Shown: one piece after another, positions 35,673 through 48,525 of the stretch
Numbering within the stretch: the stretch's first letter is position 1
How the letters are laid out: the number at the start of each line of letters is the position of its first letter
Origin: Hoplostethus atlanticus
Taxonomy: Eukaryota; Chordata; Actinopteri; Trachichthyiformes; Trachichthyidae
Direction: 5' to 3'
Assembly: GCA_034670405.1 (NCBI GenBank)
Contig: JAXDDX010000004.1
Coordinates: 11,897,501-11,961,500 of the forward strand
Length of the DNA: 64,000 bases
Notes under the pieces: generated by a model
Told to the model about the DNA's origin: nothing
The model's database searches: none
Seen by the model: the letters and a program-made list of their open reading frames with translations, nothing else
Position numbers and translations under genes: made by a program

Positions 35673-38520
35673 CACTTTCTTGTTGTTTTTATCTCGTTTT
35701 CATCTTCATTTGTGTCTTTGTGAAGCACTTTGCCATGAACCTGTTTTTTTTAAGTGCTTTAAAAATACATTTAGCTTTAGCTTTCCTCAAAACTACCAAA
35801 GACGGCCGCTCCCCTTTTTGTCTCCTTGACTCAATATACACAAAAGGGCTGCTTGAAAGAAAGTCAATGTCACGTCACATCTAACGACCTTCGCATCGAT
35901 CGACGTGATCCAAGGTGTTTTGTGCTGCACGCGAATGAGCAATAGGCTTCAAAAAAACAGGAGATGATCTGCTCATGGCAGCAGAACGCTATTAACAAAC
36001 TTCTCGGTGGAAGTTTCCTGGCATGATGAGCACACTGAAGAATTATGACTCTCCAAGTGAATGAAATGAGCAGTGTGTGACTCACGCTGTGCTCGGCCTC
36101 CCCCCCCCACGGAGCCAGCGGGAGGTCGGCCCAGCCCAGCAGCTGGTTGTGTCTCTATCTAAACCCATCCCTAACACGCTGTTTATCAACGACAAACTCC
36201 TTATGTCTCTGAATCAGTTGGATGCACAGAGTCGCCCTGCAGATTAGCCCCAACTTTCCACTGCTGAGGTACGCAGTCGGTTTGATCTGCGGACTACTGA
36301 TGGCTGGAGCTACATATTCATTTCACAGATATGTTTGAATCAAACATGTATGGAAAGATTCAGGATTTTCAGAAGCCTATTACTATAAATGAAGTCTCCT
36401 ATGAGGACATTCAAAAAGTTTTTGTTTTGTTTCTGAAAAAGCAGCAGCGATGATATTGCAAGTAAATGAGGTATGGATCTATTAAAGTCCTTTCAAACAG
36501 TACTAGTATTTATTCTTGCTGTTAGCAGGGAATTATATGGAGTTACTTATAAACCCCACTGACTTGCACTATCATCACTAACATGCCAGTTTCTCAGATA
36601 CATTAAATCTGGCATCAAATCTTTTTGAACGTCTTGAAAATGGACTTGGTGATCCATAACCTAAAAAAAACCCTCCTGAACCTTTTGAAACCCTGTCCCT
36701 GTTTCAAAATAGAATAACACGCCTGAAGGTGCATTCCCGGTACATGAAGAAGCAGCATCCTGGTGATGGTGAGGAATTTCATCACCGCGCTACAGATTTC
36801 TAGGCTTTTGATTGGCTCTCTGAATTTCTGTACCAGTGACGCAGCTCTGTGGAGTATTCTTCCTCTGACTTGTGTCTACATGACGAGACACGAGAGGAGA
36901 CAACGCCTTGCTCTTCTCCGGCCAGTCACTTCACTGTAATGTGTATTATGTGGGTAATTTGGCACCTTGCTTTGGGTGCTCCTGTAACTCAGGGGTATCC
37001 CGATTCTTTTGCACAACTTCCTGTGAAAGGCTACCATATATAGTTTACCTCCATTAGGACTTTTACCTGCCTCGTCCTTGTTTCAACACCATCCTTATGC
37101 TCATATTCAGTAGAACCTGACAACCTGTAATTACAGCCCTGGTAACTGTTTATTTGTTGTTAAAGGCTTATTTTTTATAGCATCAACCTTTCCCCCCGTA
37201 AATGAGTTTTATGACGGCTGGCAGGATAGACATTGGTGGGATTTAAAGATCAACAAAGGGAATTTTGTGAGCTATTAATCCCCCAGAGGTTGGTGTGTTT
37301 CTGTCATCCTGTAATGGGCTAATCAGGGAGAACAGTAGCCCGTGGGAGCGCCACCCACCTTCTGCGCTCCGTGCTGTAAATTATACCTGCTGTGAATGAC
37401 GTACAACTGCTGGACTGGTTTTCCTCAAAAGCATCTCAGCCCTCAGATCTTTTTTTGTTGCCTAGTAAAAACAAATGGATGAAGATCAACAGGAGCTGAC
37501 GTTACGGTAATACCTGAGACTCAACTCAGTCAGGTCTTGATAAGGATGTTTTTATTGATGTCAGTGTTTCTATCTGAATCTGTCTGTAAACTATTGGAAT
37601 TTCTTGCAGTGAATCTTGATGCTCTTCAGTCCTCGAAGCTTCTTGTGTCTAAACTTCACTACAGGTAAAATTATTTGGGCTGGTGATTTAAACTGAAGAT
37701 TCATGAGTGTGTTGTTGCTTTTTAAATGAGCTTTCAGACTCTGGATGAGTTGCGTCGTTTTTCTTTTATATCTGTGATTTGTGATTTTTATCTTTTGTAA
37801 TTTATCACGTCTGTGTGAAACGGTTTGTAACTATTAGTGCTGCTGCCTGTCTTGGCCAGGTCTCTCTCAGTGTTATTTGTTAAGTGTTGTTAATACTTTT
37901 GTGTTATCCTCTGGGTACTAATATGGATGTTTATAGATATTTTAACATTTCTTCCGCCACAAGTAAACCAACTCAAGTTTTTTTGATAAATTGGGCCTTG
38001 ATTGTTATTGTTTGAGTCCTTGGATGTGTGAATGTAAATCCAACCTCTTCTAAAGCAGAACTGGGTGAATCCGAACGCCTGAGGGAACTCACTAAGAACC
38101 GTATCATGACCGTGGAAGACGGTCCAAAGATGTATTTGTGATTCCTCATCCATGTCCAATTATTTTTTGGAAACATCAAACAAACCCAACAGAGCCGGTT
38201 TGTAGTTAAAACACATTAGGGGATGATTAACTGGAGCCCATTTCCTCTCTGGAGCCAGTCCACCTCCAGCTTTCATTGTGTGAAGTCACATTGTGCTCTG
38301 AGTCCACCCCCACCCCCCCCCCATACCACCATCAAACCCTGACTCCCAGCTACACCCCTCCCCCTCCCAGCCCCCGCTAAGCCACTCACTACCCCCCCCC
38401 AGCCTGCTTCAAAGCACCTGTGACCCAACCCCCATACATCCATACTAGTCTACCTGAGTGCTTTCTGTCATGTCAAAAAATGTAATCTTAGTGGTTGTCA
38501 GATTTTTTTTCTAATAATGG
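35673..38520. other. intergenic, no gene seen
   Basis: This is unique AT-moderate sequence. The segment 37180-37330 lacks repeats and has TATTAATCCCC and GGGCTAATCAGG homeodomain-type words. It might be a conserved non-coding element, but this cannot be shown without alignment. A C-rich stretch is at 38300-38410. Confidence 0.35.
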
Positions 38521-38549
38521 CGTGTGTGTGTGTGTGTGTGTGTGTGTGT
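38521..38549 (+). repeat. (GT)n microsatellite
   Basis: About 14 GT units. Confidence 0.95.
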
Positions 38550-39510
38550 ATTAATGAAAGCCTTTGATGTCTGGTAGATAATAAACCAGAGCGATGAGCC
38601 TCCAGGGGCTTCGATGCGACAATGCCTGAGCGAGCAGACCATTTCGAAAGGTCCTTTTTCCCCCCTGTGAAGTTTCCTCGCGATAGTGTTTCACTTAGTT
38701 TGATCGAAGGTTTCACAGAAGCCAAGAACGACAGTCTCACTGCAAACAGGGATGTATTTGAGACGATTTGCCTGTTTTTACATCTACTTTGATCCCAGCA
38801 TGTTGCAGGCAGAAGGACGCAGTTCGACCTGCAAACGCATCCATGTTATTGAGGCTGTAATTCAATTACTTCACATTACATTGCATACAGCGGTAACTAT
38901 GCCCAGTACGCAAACATTTATAACGTTTTTTCCATGACTCACTTCCTTCTTAGCATTTAGTTTAGCTTGAGAGACGCTTAAAACCCACAAAGTGAAATTA
39001 AATAAACACATAATCTGCTGTGTTTATCGACGGGGCTGCACCTGTTTGCATTGTGCGCACAGTAACGTTACAAATGACGCCCTGTGCCTATAACGATGCC
39101 TTTCAAGCACCGCAATCCAATTTGTGGTGAGAGCATTGTTTGATTGTTTCTACATGCAGCTGAAAGTCACTATTCTGGTCTAGTCTGTTGCTGCTGCAGC
39201 CAGTCTGGCACCAGGACTGGAGGCCACAGGGTTCTGTAAACAGTCCTCGCCTTCTGTGCAGATGTAGATATGTTTACAGCTTTTACCCCCCAAAAAATAC
39301 ATGGTTTATTGTGTCCCCGTCGCTGCTGATAGGCCCGCAGGTCACGGTGCCTGAGCCAAAGCTGGCTGGAGTCATGTACTTCCTACTGATTGTCAAGGAG
39401 GTCGGGCTGGTAGCCTTGATAAACTGGGCCGGGAAACAGACTGGCAGACTGGGAGTGTTGAATGGAGCTGGAGACTAGAATAGGCTGGGACTGGGAATAA
39501 GGCTAGGGCT

Positions 39511-39655
39511 GGGGTGGGGGTGGGAATGGGAATGAGAATGAGAATGAGAATGAGAATGAGAATGGCAATTTGAGTGCTAGTGGGAATTTGAATGGTAATG
39601 GGAATTTGAATGGTAATGGGACTAGGTCAGGAATGGTAATTTGATTGGTAATGGA
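39511..39655 (+). repeat. (GAATGA)n-derived minisatellite
   Basis: GGGAATGG and GAGAAT units pass into a longer degenerate unit containing GGGAATTTGAATGGTAAT, repeated at least twice. The block ends in AATGG variants. Confidence 0.85.
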
Positions 39656-41526
39656 AATGGGGCTGGTGCTGGGTTTGGGCTGAAGCCGACGAAGAGCGAC
39701 CGACGCTTCTCTTACAATACAACGCATCGTTCTGAGCTCCCCGTGTCGCCCCGCCGCCTTCTTCATCTTTGCAGCAACACAAAATATGTTGTGAGCAACG
39801 GAAATTAGTATGTGTCATGTCCTCCGCTTTTCTATTTCAGGGCCTGAATGCTGCAATTTTCTCCTCCCCGAAACAAAAGCCTCTTTTTAAATGGTTGCGC
39901 TATCCACTAGTGGTTTCCGTTGCTTGGGTGGATGAAGAAATCTGCTGTCTAAATGTAGAGCTAAACCACCTGCCTCCACGCTGAGACCGGCCACGGGACA
40001 ATAAGGAGAAACTTGACAGATAGAAAACCTTGCCTGACGGTCAAGGATCAGAGAGATTACGGGACGGAGCTGAGGATAGGGAGAGTATTAGCCTCGCTAT
40101 CTGGCGGCTGAACTCCTGTCTTTGGGACCTCTCTCAGCCCAACAGGCACAGGAACGCATTACAAACAGTCCCTGGAACGAAGCGTGGAATAAACACTGTG
40201 CCTAAACAGAACCAGATGTTCCTCCAGCTATGAACCGGAGAGCACTGTGATCCCGCTCTGGGCTGGGCTGATCCCCGGCGTCACCGAGGCAAACCAGCTC
40301 CAGCTTTAGGCCTTAGCAAAACAGCTCTCTTCCTGTGCCTCGCGGGCTGCAGCTACTCCTATTCTGAGAGGCCTTTTATTTTGCAGTGTATACATTTCAT
40401 CTGGAGGAAATTTACGCTAAAACAAGGTAATAAATGCTCAAGCGGGGGCCTTTGAAGTAACCGGGTGACTACGACGTCTGTTCCTGAAGCAGAAGTGCGT
40501 GTAACCGTGATCCGGCTGGTTGTCAGCCCCTGTGTGGCCGCGTGGCCTCGGCCGCGACCTCACATTTTTTTGGACTCTGCTCCGGGTTCGGCGGGGTGAC
40601 AACCTCACATTCCTTCCCCGCGTCCAAACCGAGGGACTAGGCGGGGGGATACTGTAGGAACGCTGTGAGCAAAACCAGAAGAGGAACAGATGCAGCACAG
40701 AGACTCCCGATGCACCGTTATCTCAATTTCACGGCAAGGGGGCGAGGAAGGAGACGAGGAAGGAGACAACCAGGCCCTTGGTATTTTTTATGGGACCACA
40801 AACCCGAGACGTCAGTGACAGCCCATAAATTTGCAGATGAAAATCTCGATGGCCGTCTTGGCCGGGGGGGGGGGGAACATGCTTTTGTTGTAACTCAAAA
40901 CTGAGGCTGGGGAAGTTTGCAGAGGCAACAACTTTTGTGGGATTAGCCTCCGTGTATATTTTCACTGAAAACAACAGATTTTCACATTCCGCAGCATCAT
41001 GAGTTCATCTGACAAGCATTATGGTTTCAGACTCGCATTATTGGATGATGCAAACATTTTCCTCTCGGGTGGAATCTGGTTTCGTCTTCTTCTCGCTTCT
41101 TTTTTTTTCTTTTTCTGAAGTATTGAAAGAAAGCGAGCATCCAGTGCGTGGAGCCTCGATTCGGTCCACCCTCGTTCCCTTTTGGGAGGAAACCACTTCC
41201 ATTCCATTTAAAGCGAGACTCGCCACAGCTCCGGGGCCTGCTGTTACACAACCGGCGGGTTGGAGAGCGGCCCTCTCATGCTGATGTTAACTACACACAC
41301 AGCACTTTCCTGCGGGTCAAACCCCCAAGCTCCAACGCCACAGACTGTCTGTTAGACTTAGAGTGAAGCGGCTCAGTTTACAGCACACACACAGAGTTGT
41401 GCTTGTAACGCAATATACCATTTGTGATGCAGATCCACCCATTAGCTTTGTAATGATAGAAAGAAAAGAACCAAATCCTTATTACCGCAAAACCTTGTGA
41501 CTTTGAGGCTGCTGTCATATCCACTG

Positions 41527-41527
<1 letters not shown>
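39656..41527. other. intergenic, no gene seen
   Basis: This is unique, relatively GC-rich sequence, with CpGs concentrated at 40500-40900 and a G homopolymer at about 40865-40875. No coding exon is recognised. Confidence 0.4.

Positions 41528-41559
<32 letters not shown>
41528..41559 (+). repeat. (CA)n microsatellite
   Basis: About 16 CA units. Confidence 0.95.
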
Positions 41560-41561
<2 letters not shown>

Positions 41562-41993
41562 GCCCTGGCGTACGTGATGAGGTTTTGCGTCCTTCGTTTC
41601 CAGTAAAACACTTTGTAACAAAATCCTGTTTGTTAAAAGCGCTGAAGAATATAAACTTTGACTTAAATTGACTGGACTTCACTTCGTACAATAACTTCCA
41701 TTCTGTGGGCGCCATGTGGATGACACATGACGATTCGGTAGCTTTAAAAAAAGTTTCCAGGAAAGTCAAATTGTCTTATTGTGTAAAGGCAACACCAAGG
41801 AAATGAAAGCAAGGAGTTTATCACTGGGAGGAAAAAAAGTGTGGTCACGGTTACTGTGGGAAATAAGCTTTTGATGGTGCATCGAATAGAGAGCCTTCCT
41901 CAGTTTCCTCTCTGTTCTCCGTTCGCCCTCGTCATCATTCTTTCCCTTCAGCCCATGAACTATGAAGTTATTACACATGGCAGTACACATTGC

Positions 41994-42110
41994 GGCAGGG
42001 TGACCTAGTGGTTAGATACTATACATCATCCCACAACAAGAGGGTCACAAGTTTAGCCAGTATGTCCATCAACGTCCTCGTGACTGGTCGAAGTGTTTGA
42101 ATGCCTGAGA
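41994..42110 (+). repeat. tRNA-derived SINE head
   Basis: GCGGCAGGGTGACCTAGTGG is a good RNA polymerase III A-box region. GGGTCACAAGTTT at 42042-42054 resembles a B box at tRNA spacing. A GTGTTTGAATGCCTGAGAG tail follows. It looks truncated. Confidence 0.65.
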
Positions 42111-43499
42111 GCAACATCTAAAGGCTGAAAATCCTCCTGTATTCCAGTAAAGGTCTGTGTTCACCCGACTGGTCAGCATACAAACCTTCAATAATCCACT
42201 ATTATCATTCCACTGGGTCGGCACGGACCACAGCACAACAGAAATAACAACAAAGTCATTCGGTCGGCCCAAACATCTCGTGCATCTGCCGTGCACGCCA
42301 AGACTTTGATTGGTTCTGGACCGGCCACAGAGAGAGAGCCAGATTCCACTTCTGGAAATAGCCGGCTGTTAAAAGTATACGACCTGTTTAAATTAGCGCT
42401 TTTGCGAAGACTGAGAAGTGGGAATTTCCCCCTCTTGTTGTTTAATGTGGGAATGTGAGGAAAAGTGCACATATTCCGCCGACAGCCGAGGTCAGAGGAC
42501 AGAGCGGGGGGAATGTGAAGCTTTTCCTTTTCTTTTGAGTGTCACAAAGCGTTTAACAACTCCGACTCTCTGGAGATCAGCTTGTGGAAGACAGCATCAC
42601 ACATTTGCACTCATATGAATCATAAGCAGAGACGTTCAGTATCAACAGTTTACACAGTTAACACAGTGGATCAGGACACACGGTTCAAGGACAAGAGGGT
42701 GAAACACATACGATGGATACTGTTATCACAGTGGCACGTCTCAAATGCGCTGACTGTGTTGGACCTGTATGTTGACTCGGCGTGTTCATACCTGCTGATA
42801 ACTTTTACCCAAGGAGCAAATACTGCCTCCTCCTCGAACACAAAACTGCAATGGAGTCTGAGGTTTTTTTGTTTCTGCAGTGGGTTACCCTCTTTGGTGA
42901 GCTACCTAGTTTTGGTTGTTACCCAACGACAACAACAAGTTCTTCCCCCACAAACTGTTGTGAAAGAGGGAAAAAGTACTCTAATAAAAATAGTCAAAGA
43001 AAGAGATCACAGGTCAAAGTTTAAAAAAAAAGAGGCTTTTCTTGTACACACACATTTCATAATTGATTCTTGTGGAACGAAGCCAGTTTAACTGTGACCA
43101 GCAAAAAAAGCATCTCAGTGCCTGATTGGATTACAGCGCTCCGAGGGAGGCGGGTCTCGGCGGAGCTGTGAACAGGTTAAGGCTTGTCCTGCACTTAGAG
43201 GCCTGGATTTAATCTGACATGTAGGAATGTGTTTCCATGTAGAGCGTGAAATCTGCGCTATGCTGTCTGCCCCCCGAGTGCTCAAAACGATGTCCAAATG
43301 TTACCCAAAAAAAAAAAAGTCTTTGTGGTGCGAAGATCTCCGAGTTACATTTTTGAGTAATAATAGTGTAGCTGAGGTAGTCGAAGGATGGCGGTGCTTT
43401 GAGCTCTGACTCTTATCGAGGCTCAGAACGCAGAACAGATGACGCTCAAAGATTGAATCCAGGATTTATTTGGAGCGTATTTGCGTATGTTCTTGTTCC
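42111..43499. other. intergenic, no gene seen
   Basis: A 169-codon ORF at 42582-43091 has no recognisable domain or conserved motif and includes a poly-A-coded lysine run, so I treat it as chance. Otherwise the sequence is unique. Confidence 0.4.
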
Positions 43500-43585
43500 T
43501 CTACAGGGTCACGGGTGGCTGGAGCCTACCCAGCATGCATTGGGCTGAAGGCAACACCCCCGGACAGGCCACCAGTCCATTACAG
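43500..43585 (+). repeat. teleost non-LTR retrotransposon 3' fragment
   Basis: GGGTCACGGGTGGCTGGAGC, CCCAGCATGCATTGGGC and GGACAGGCCACCAGTCCAT are a familiar, widespread fish repeat end, probably the 3' UTR of a LINE. The precise family was not determined. Confidence 0.65.
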
Positions 43586-46500
43586 ATAATTTGACTTCGC
43601 TCATAAAACAGTTTGCAAACATTTCATATGTAAAGAAACTTTTTACAGCCTCTGAAATTCTTCCAAAACTAATATATCTATTACATACTGTTAGTGGTTT
43701 ATCAAAAGATCAAACAATACATTTACAAGAAATATCTCGTAAACAAAGCCAGTAACGGGGAGACATTGGCTCAGCAGAAGCTTCCACATTGATTCAGCCT
43801 TTAAAACACTCATAAGACGTTCATGTCCAGATGATCAGAGATAGACAGCAACGCCCCTGAGATGCTCTCTCCCTCAGACAGTCGGGGGGAAGAACTGCAG
43901 GCATCCTCGAGCCTAAGGAGTGAAACCTGCTGACCCCAGCTGGCTGCAGGACCTGACCTCTCACCCGCTGGCTGACCCCCTTCCACTGCCGAGGAGTCGA
44001 TCGCGGCATCAGAGGGCTGGGAGCCGAGCCCCTTTTGTCAGGGAAAATGAATCTTCCACATGCTGCAAGAGGAATTTCATGGTCCAGACGCTCCGGAGTT
44101 GCCCCCCTGGGAGCTCAGGAATTCGGGCACCTGTGATATTCCCTTTAGTCTGTTCAGTGGAGGCGTTAATCCTCACAGGAACATCAACTAGAGGCTGGGA
44201 AGAGGGTGAAAAGAGCATGTTGTGTGTAGCTGCGTAGACTACGGTCCTCATCTTACAATGGTCTCCTGCTGGGAAGAACTTCATGTTTTTTTTAGTAGTG
44301 ATAAAATAAGTTTTTAATGCCATCTGTTTGTAGTTTTCTCTTTGTTTCAGCTCAAAATGGAGGTGAGTTACTATGAGAGATCTGCCAGCCTGTGTATGTG
44401 AACTCTGGAGACGCCTTTATAAAAACATCCCATCTGTGTAGGATTATGTACGTAATGCTCTTGAACAATCTATACCGTTTCAGTTTTCACCAGTGATATA
44501 TGACGGACAGAAAACCATTTGAACGCAGTCATGATTTTTCTCTGAGGTTTGCAGTGAAATATGTGCCTGTGTGGTTTGGTGATGTTTACATTACTTTGAC
44601 TGGAACGGCTTTGAATGAAGAAAAATGCAGCCATGGATTCCTAAATAAAATGCATTTCATATGAGGGCGAGGCAGGATGAAAGACACATGCTTCACCTAG
44701 CATGCAGGTACCCGAGGAGTCTGCTTTGGACTTCTTAAAACACCCAGTAAATCATCCCAGGTATCTCTCAGCGTGATAACAGAGCTATTCACTCTCTGAT
44801 CACGTTGCTTTTTTTTTTAGAGTGGCTGGGAGCTTCAGAGGAGAGCCTAAGAGCTTCACAGGCTAAGAAGAGCTGGACTCCTTTTGATAGGCTGCACAGT
44901 CAAATCAATGTCAACGGTGCCTGCAGCCCTGACAGTGTGTTATTATCACATTTGGTATTCTCTCTGTTGGCGAAGCCTTTGAGGGAGCATGGCTGTGTTT
45001 GGTGAATGACAACAGAGAAGAAAAGGTCCCTGCAAAGATGAAAGTGATAGGATCTGTTGGTAGGGCTGCAGAAATAGAAATGTATAGATGATAATCCTAA
45101 ACCCTGACCCTTGGAGTATCCTTGTTTTATTTTATCAATACTACTGATATTGTATTAAGAAATCAGCATCAATGACATAAACATAAAAGTTGCAGACAAA
45201 TAACAACAATTTGCCAAAACAAAAATAAATTCAAAAATAAGTCAAAAATCACTGCATGGGCGCTATAAAGGCAGTAGTCCAATAGCAGACCAGCCCTACA
45301 GGTGGCTGTGTACTAACCTGAACTAGAACCACAGCCCAACTCGGCTACCCACCGCAGCTTCTGAGTGTTCATTAATTGGCACTCCAGGCCAGCAGGGGGT
45401 GCTAGATGTAAACATAACCAAGGGAAACCAAGAATAGGTTGATGGGTCGCTTGATTCTGACTGATTGTGGCCGGTGCACGAGGCTCTGTGTAGCGGTCTC
45501 ATGCAGCTACAAAATTTTGAACAGGAAAAATCATGTATTTTTTTACTGCTTTGGTATTGCCCTCCATAACGTTGTTTAACATGTTAACATAGCTAGCTGG
45601 CAAGCGCTAACATCAATCTAAAATAAACAGAAATAACTTCAGACCTTTCCATCGACCCCAATGATGGATGCAGACGTTCCTCGTTGTTGACACATTTATT
45701 CTTGTAGTCTTTCAAATAAGGGTTGTAGAGAACTGGGAAGCTTTGAATGGAATCGACTTCTCATCCATTTTGCACTTTCCATGCAGAACTATTGTTCATC
45801 TGATTGGCTGTTGATGACCGATGACCATGAAAAGTTCAGCAGCGGCCAGCTTTTCTTGGCTGATAAGCTTGTCCACACATTGGCCTTGTTTGCCTGGTGG
45901 CTCAGCTCTATATGAAGTGAATGGACTTGCAGCGGCTTGTTGATTGTGTTGCTTGCAGGGCCAGAGAACAACAACAATGGCTGCGGTGACAGAGCGACAA
46001 AGGCAGCTGAGGGAATACGAGGATTTAGAAGCCATTTGATTGGTGCAGATATATCCTCTGACAAGCTCAACGAGCCGAGCCGAGCCAAGAGTTGACCATG
46101 AGATGTTAGAACAGAGATGCAGACTCAGGCAATGGACTGGAAAAGGACGTAGAGACTCTTTTCCACAAGGCAACACAACCAATTGTGATATTTTAGACCA
46201 ATTGCATTTTTTTCCTCCTCCCCATTTCTCCTCCCCTTTTGTCTTCTGAGCCTCAGGGGCACAGTGATGTTTTTTTCTGTCTCTTTCCTTCAGGGCAACT
46301 TCTTCTGTCGTTGCTCAGGTTCAGACCGACTGCAGACGGCTGCTAACCGGAGGCTGGCTTAAAGAATTTGACTAGTTCAGCCAGCAAGCCTGAGCACGCC
46401 GCGGTGTCCGAAAGCCAAAGTGGTTTTTTTCTGCAAACGCGTCCTTTTGTCCCTGCGAGCCTGACGAAATGTGTTTCCTCAGCAAGTCTACCACGGCCTC

Positions 46501-48266
46501 TAATCTCTACACAAAGCATACGCCGCTCCACAGTGAGATATAATACATAATGTATGGCTAGAATAGCTTCTTGAAGGGCTCAGAAACTTCTCATAACGTG
46601 TGAATAAGTCGCTAACTGATGCCCTTATCATCCCAATAACATTTGTCTTGGGAGAACAGCGAAGTGCCACGGGGCGGGTTTCAGCCTGCTGAGTTATTAT
46701 CTGAGAGACCCAAGTGCTGAATCACCCTGCGTCCCTCAGGGGGTAAACATGACTTGAAGGATTTAAGACGAAGATGTAATATATCCCCTTGTTCTCGCAG
46801 GATTCAATCCATACTCGATGGACGGAAAATAATGAGCCCAGTGAAAAGGGCCGGAATACGTGCAGTGGATCATTTTAATACTCCCTCGGCTGACCAGGAG
46901 CCGCCGGCAGCAGGGGGGGAGGAGGCGGTGGAAGTCGGGTGACATGAAACATGAGCGCAGTTTCTCTGATAAGTTCATTACTGGAGTGAATTAAGAGCCA
47001 CGCTTCCCCCCGTGAATTCCAATCAGGAAGGTCGTAAAAATCTTGCAGGTTGAGTGATCCCTGTTGTCCTTCCCTCCTCTGCGGACTCCGACCTCTCGGC
47101 AAAGTCAGAGGCAGCCCGCCGGACATTTCAGGGCATTTCATCCTAATATTATCGCCCTCGTACTCGTATTTCATCCTACACAGTCTAACCTCACCGGTCC
47201 GTCGGCACTGCTGGACTCGCCGCACCTCCTCTGCAGCCGACACCGTGCCGTACGCCATGATGGATGTATATTTGTCTAGCGTCATTTGTCTTCCCGCTGT
47301 CCCTTTGCACTTTATGTGAGGTCCTGCTGTGTTAAGATACACACCAACGCCACAAAGACGACATTTATTTGTGCTTGGTGATTTTGATGCTGAGCCAGTC
47401 AGGCTGCAGCAGTTTGCCTCGCTGTCAGGTGACCCATCATCAAGCTTCATCAAGCCTTGAGATCAGAAATGCAGCGAAACTCTCTTCGTGCATCAGTGTC
47501 TGGAGAGTTAATTGCGTTGTTTGACCTTGCTGCATGTGCATCAGCTCTCTGGTGAAGCATCTCTAGGAAAATACAAGTGGCAGAAGAGGATAAACAGTAT
47601 TGAAATGCATAGGGGTCAACACGCTACGGCTTTTAGACATCCTATGGACGTACGTGAACCCTTACATTACTCCTGAGCCTTCCCTAAAAATACATGTTGA
47701 CAAACACCGGAGCCCTGCAATTAAAAGGCCTCTGCCTCTGAGACACGGAGGCTGCTGACGAAGTTCAGTAATTGTTCCCCTGTCATGTAAACCTTGTAAT
47801 TACCTCTCGGTAATGATGGCATCTTCTTTCTGCGAGGCTGTCAGGACGATACAGAAATAGGCAATCTCTCGGCCTGCTCCTCCCCAACAGCTGCAATTCT
47901 CCAGAGAGATGCCGGAGTCATCGCCCTGCCCGGAGAGAGAGACGGCACCAGAAGCCCCTTTTTCCTGACACTGTGTTTTAAAGGTAAACAGGAAGTGTGA
48001 GCTGCGCGGCAGGAATTGTGCCAGGAAGTATGTTCTTAGAGTTAGGGAAGCGTGGAGACCACCTTGATGTGGTTGGGATCTGGTGGGTTTCAGAGGATCG
48101 GCTGTTTGGCATCCTGGATAATTTCATATCATTACTCTCAAGTGGATAATAGAGTTATTGTTAAGAGGTTTCTTTCAGCGAATCATTATCTTCTAAAGAC
48201 ACTAGACATTGTTGTATTAATATAAAAACAAGAAACAGCATGGCTGAATTCCTCAGTGTTTTATAC
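43586..48266. other. intergenic, no gene seen
   Basis: The longest minus-strand ORF (46875-47453, 192 codons) has no recognisable domain, low-complexity proline and no splice context that fits a gene. The segment 47700-47960 is repeat-free and contains TAATTAC words, so it is a candidate non-coding element only. A CTCF-like motif is at 45389-45402. Confidence 0.4.
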
Positions 48267-48525
48267 CACGGTAGCCCAGTGGCTACAGAAATACAGTAAT
48301 GTTGTGCCTGGAAGTTCAAATCCACTCATCATCTTAGAAATCTGGGCAGGAATGAGGTGCCCTTGAACCCCAGCTACTCCAGAGGAGCTGCTCTGTAGTC
48401 AACTAGTTGTTCTTGGCAGCTAACCTGGTGTGAATATCCTGAGACTACTACCCAGGGTTGTTGCTGTAAATGAGATTATGTTTTATTCAATTTTCCTGGT
48501 TAAATAAAGTTTAAAAAGTCAAAAG
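48267..48525 (+). repeat. tRNA-derived SINE, near complete
   Basis: ACGGTAGCCCAGTGGCTACA resembles an A box and GAAGTTCAAATCC (48311-48323) a B box. A body with GAGGTGCCCTTGAACCCC follows. The tail TTCCTGGTTAAATAAAGTTT is typical of teleost SINEs mobilised by LINE machinery. Confidence 0.75.

Noticed and set aside
42582..43091. 169-codon ORF on the plus strand
   Set aside because: No family resemblance. Its lysine-rich end is coded by a poly-A run.
46875..47453. 192-codon ORF on the minus strand, the longest open frame in the gene-free interval
   Set aside because: No recognisable domain, a proline run from simple sequence, scattered cysteines without a pattern, and no splice or promoter context. 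It is most likely chance in GC-richer DNA.
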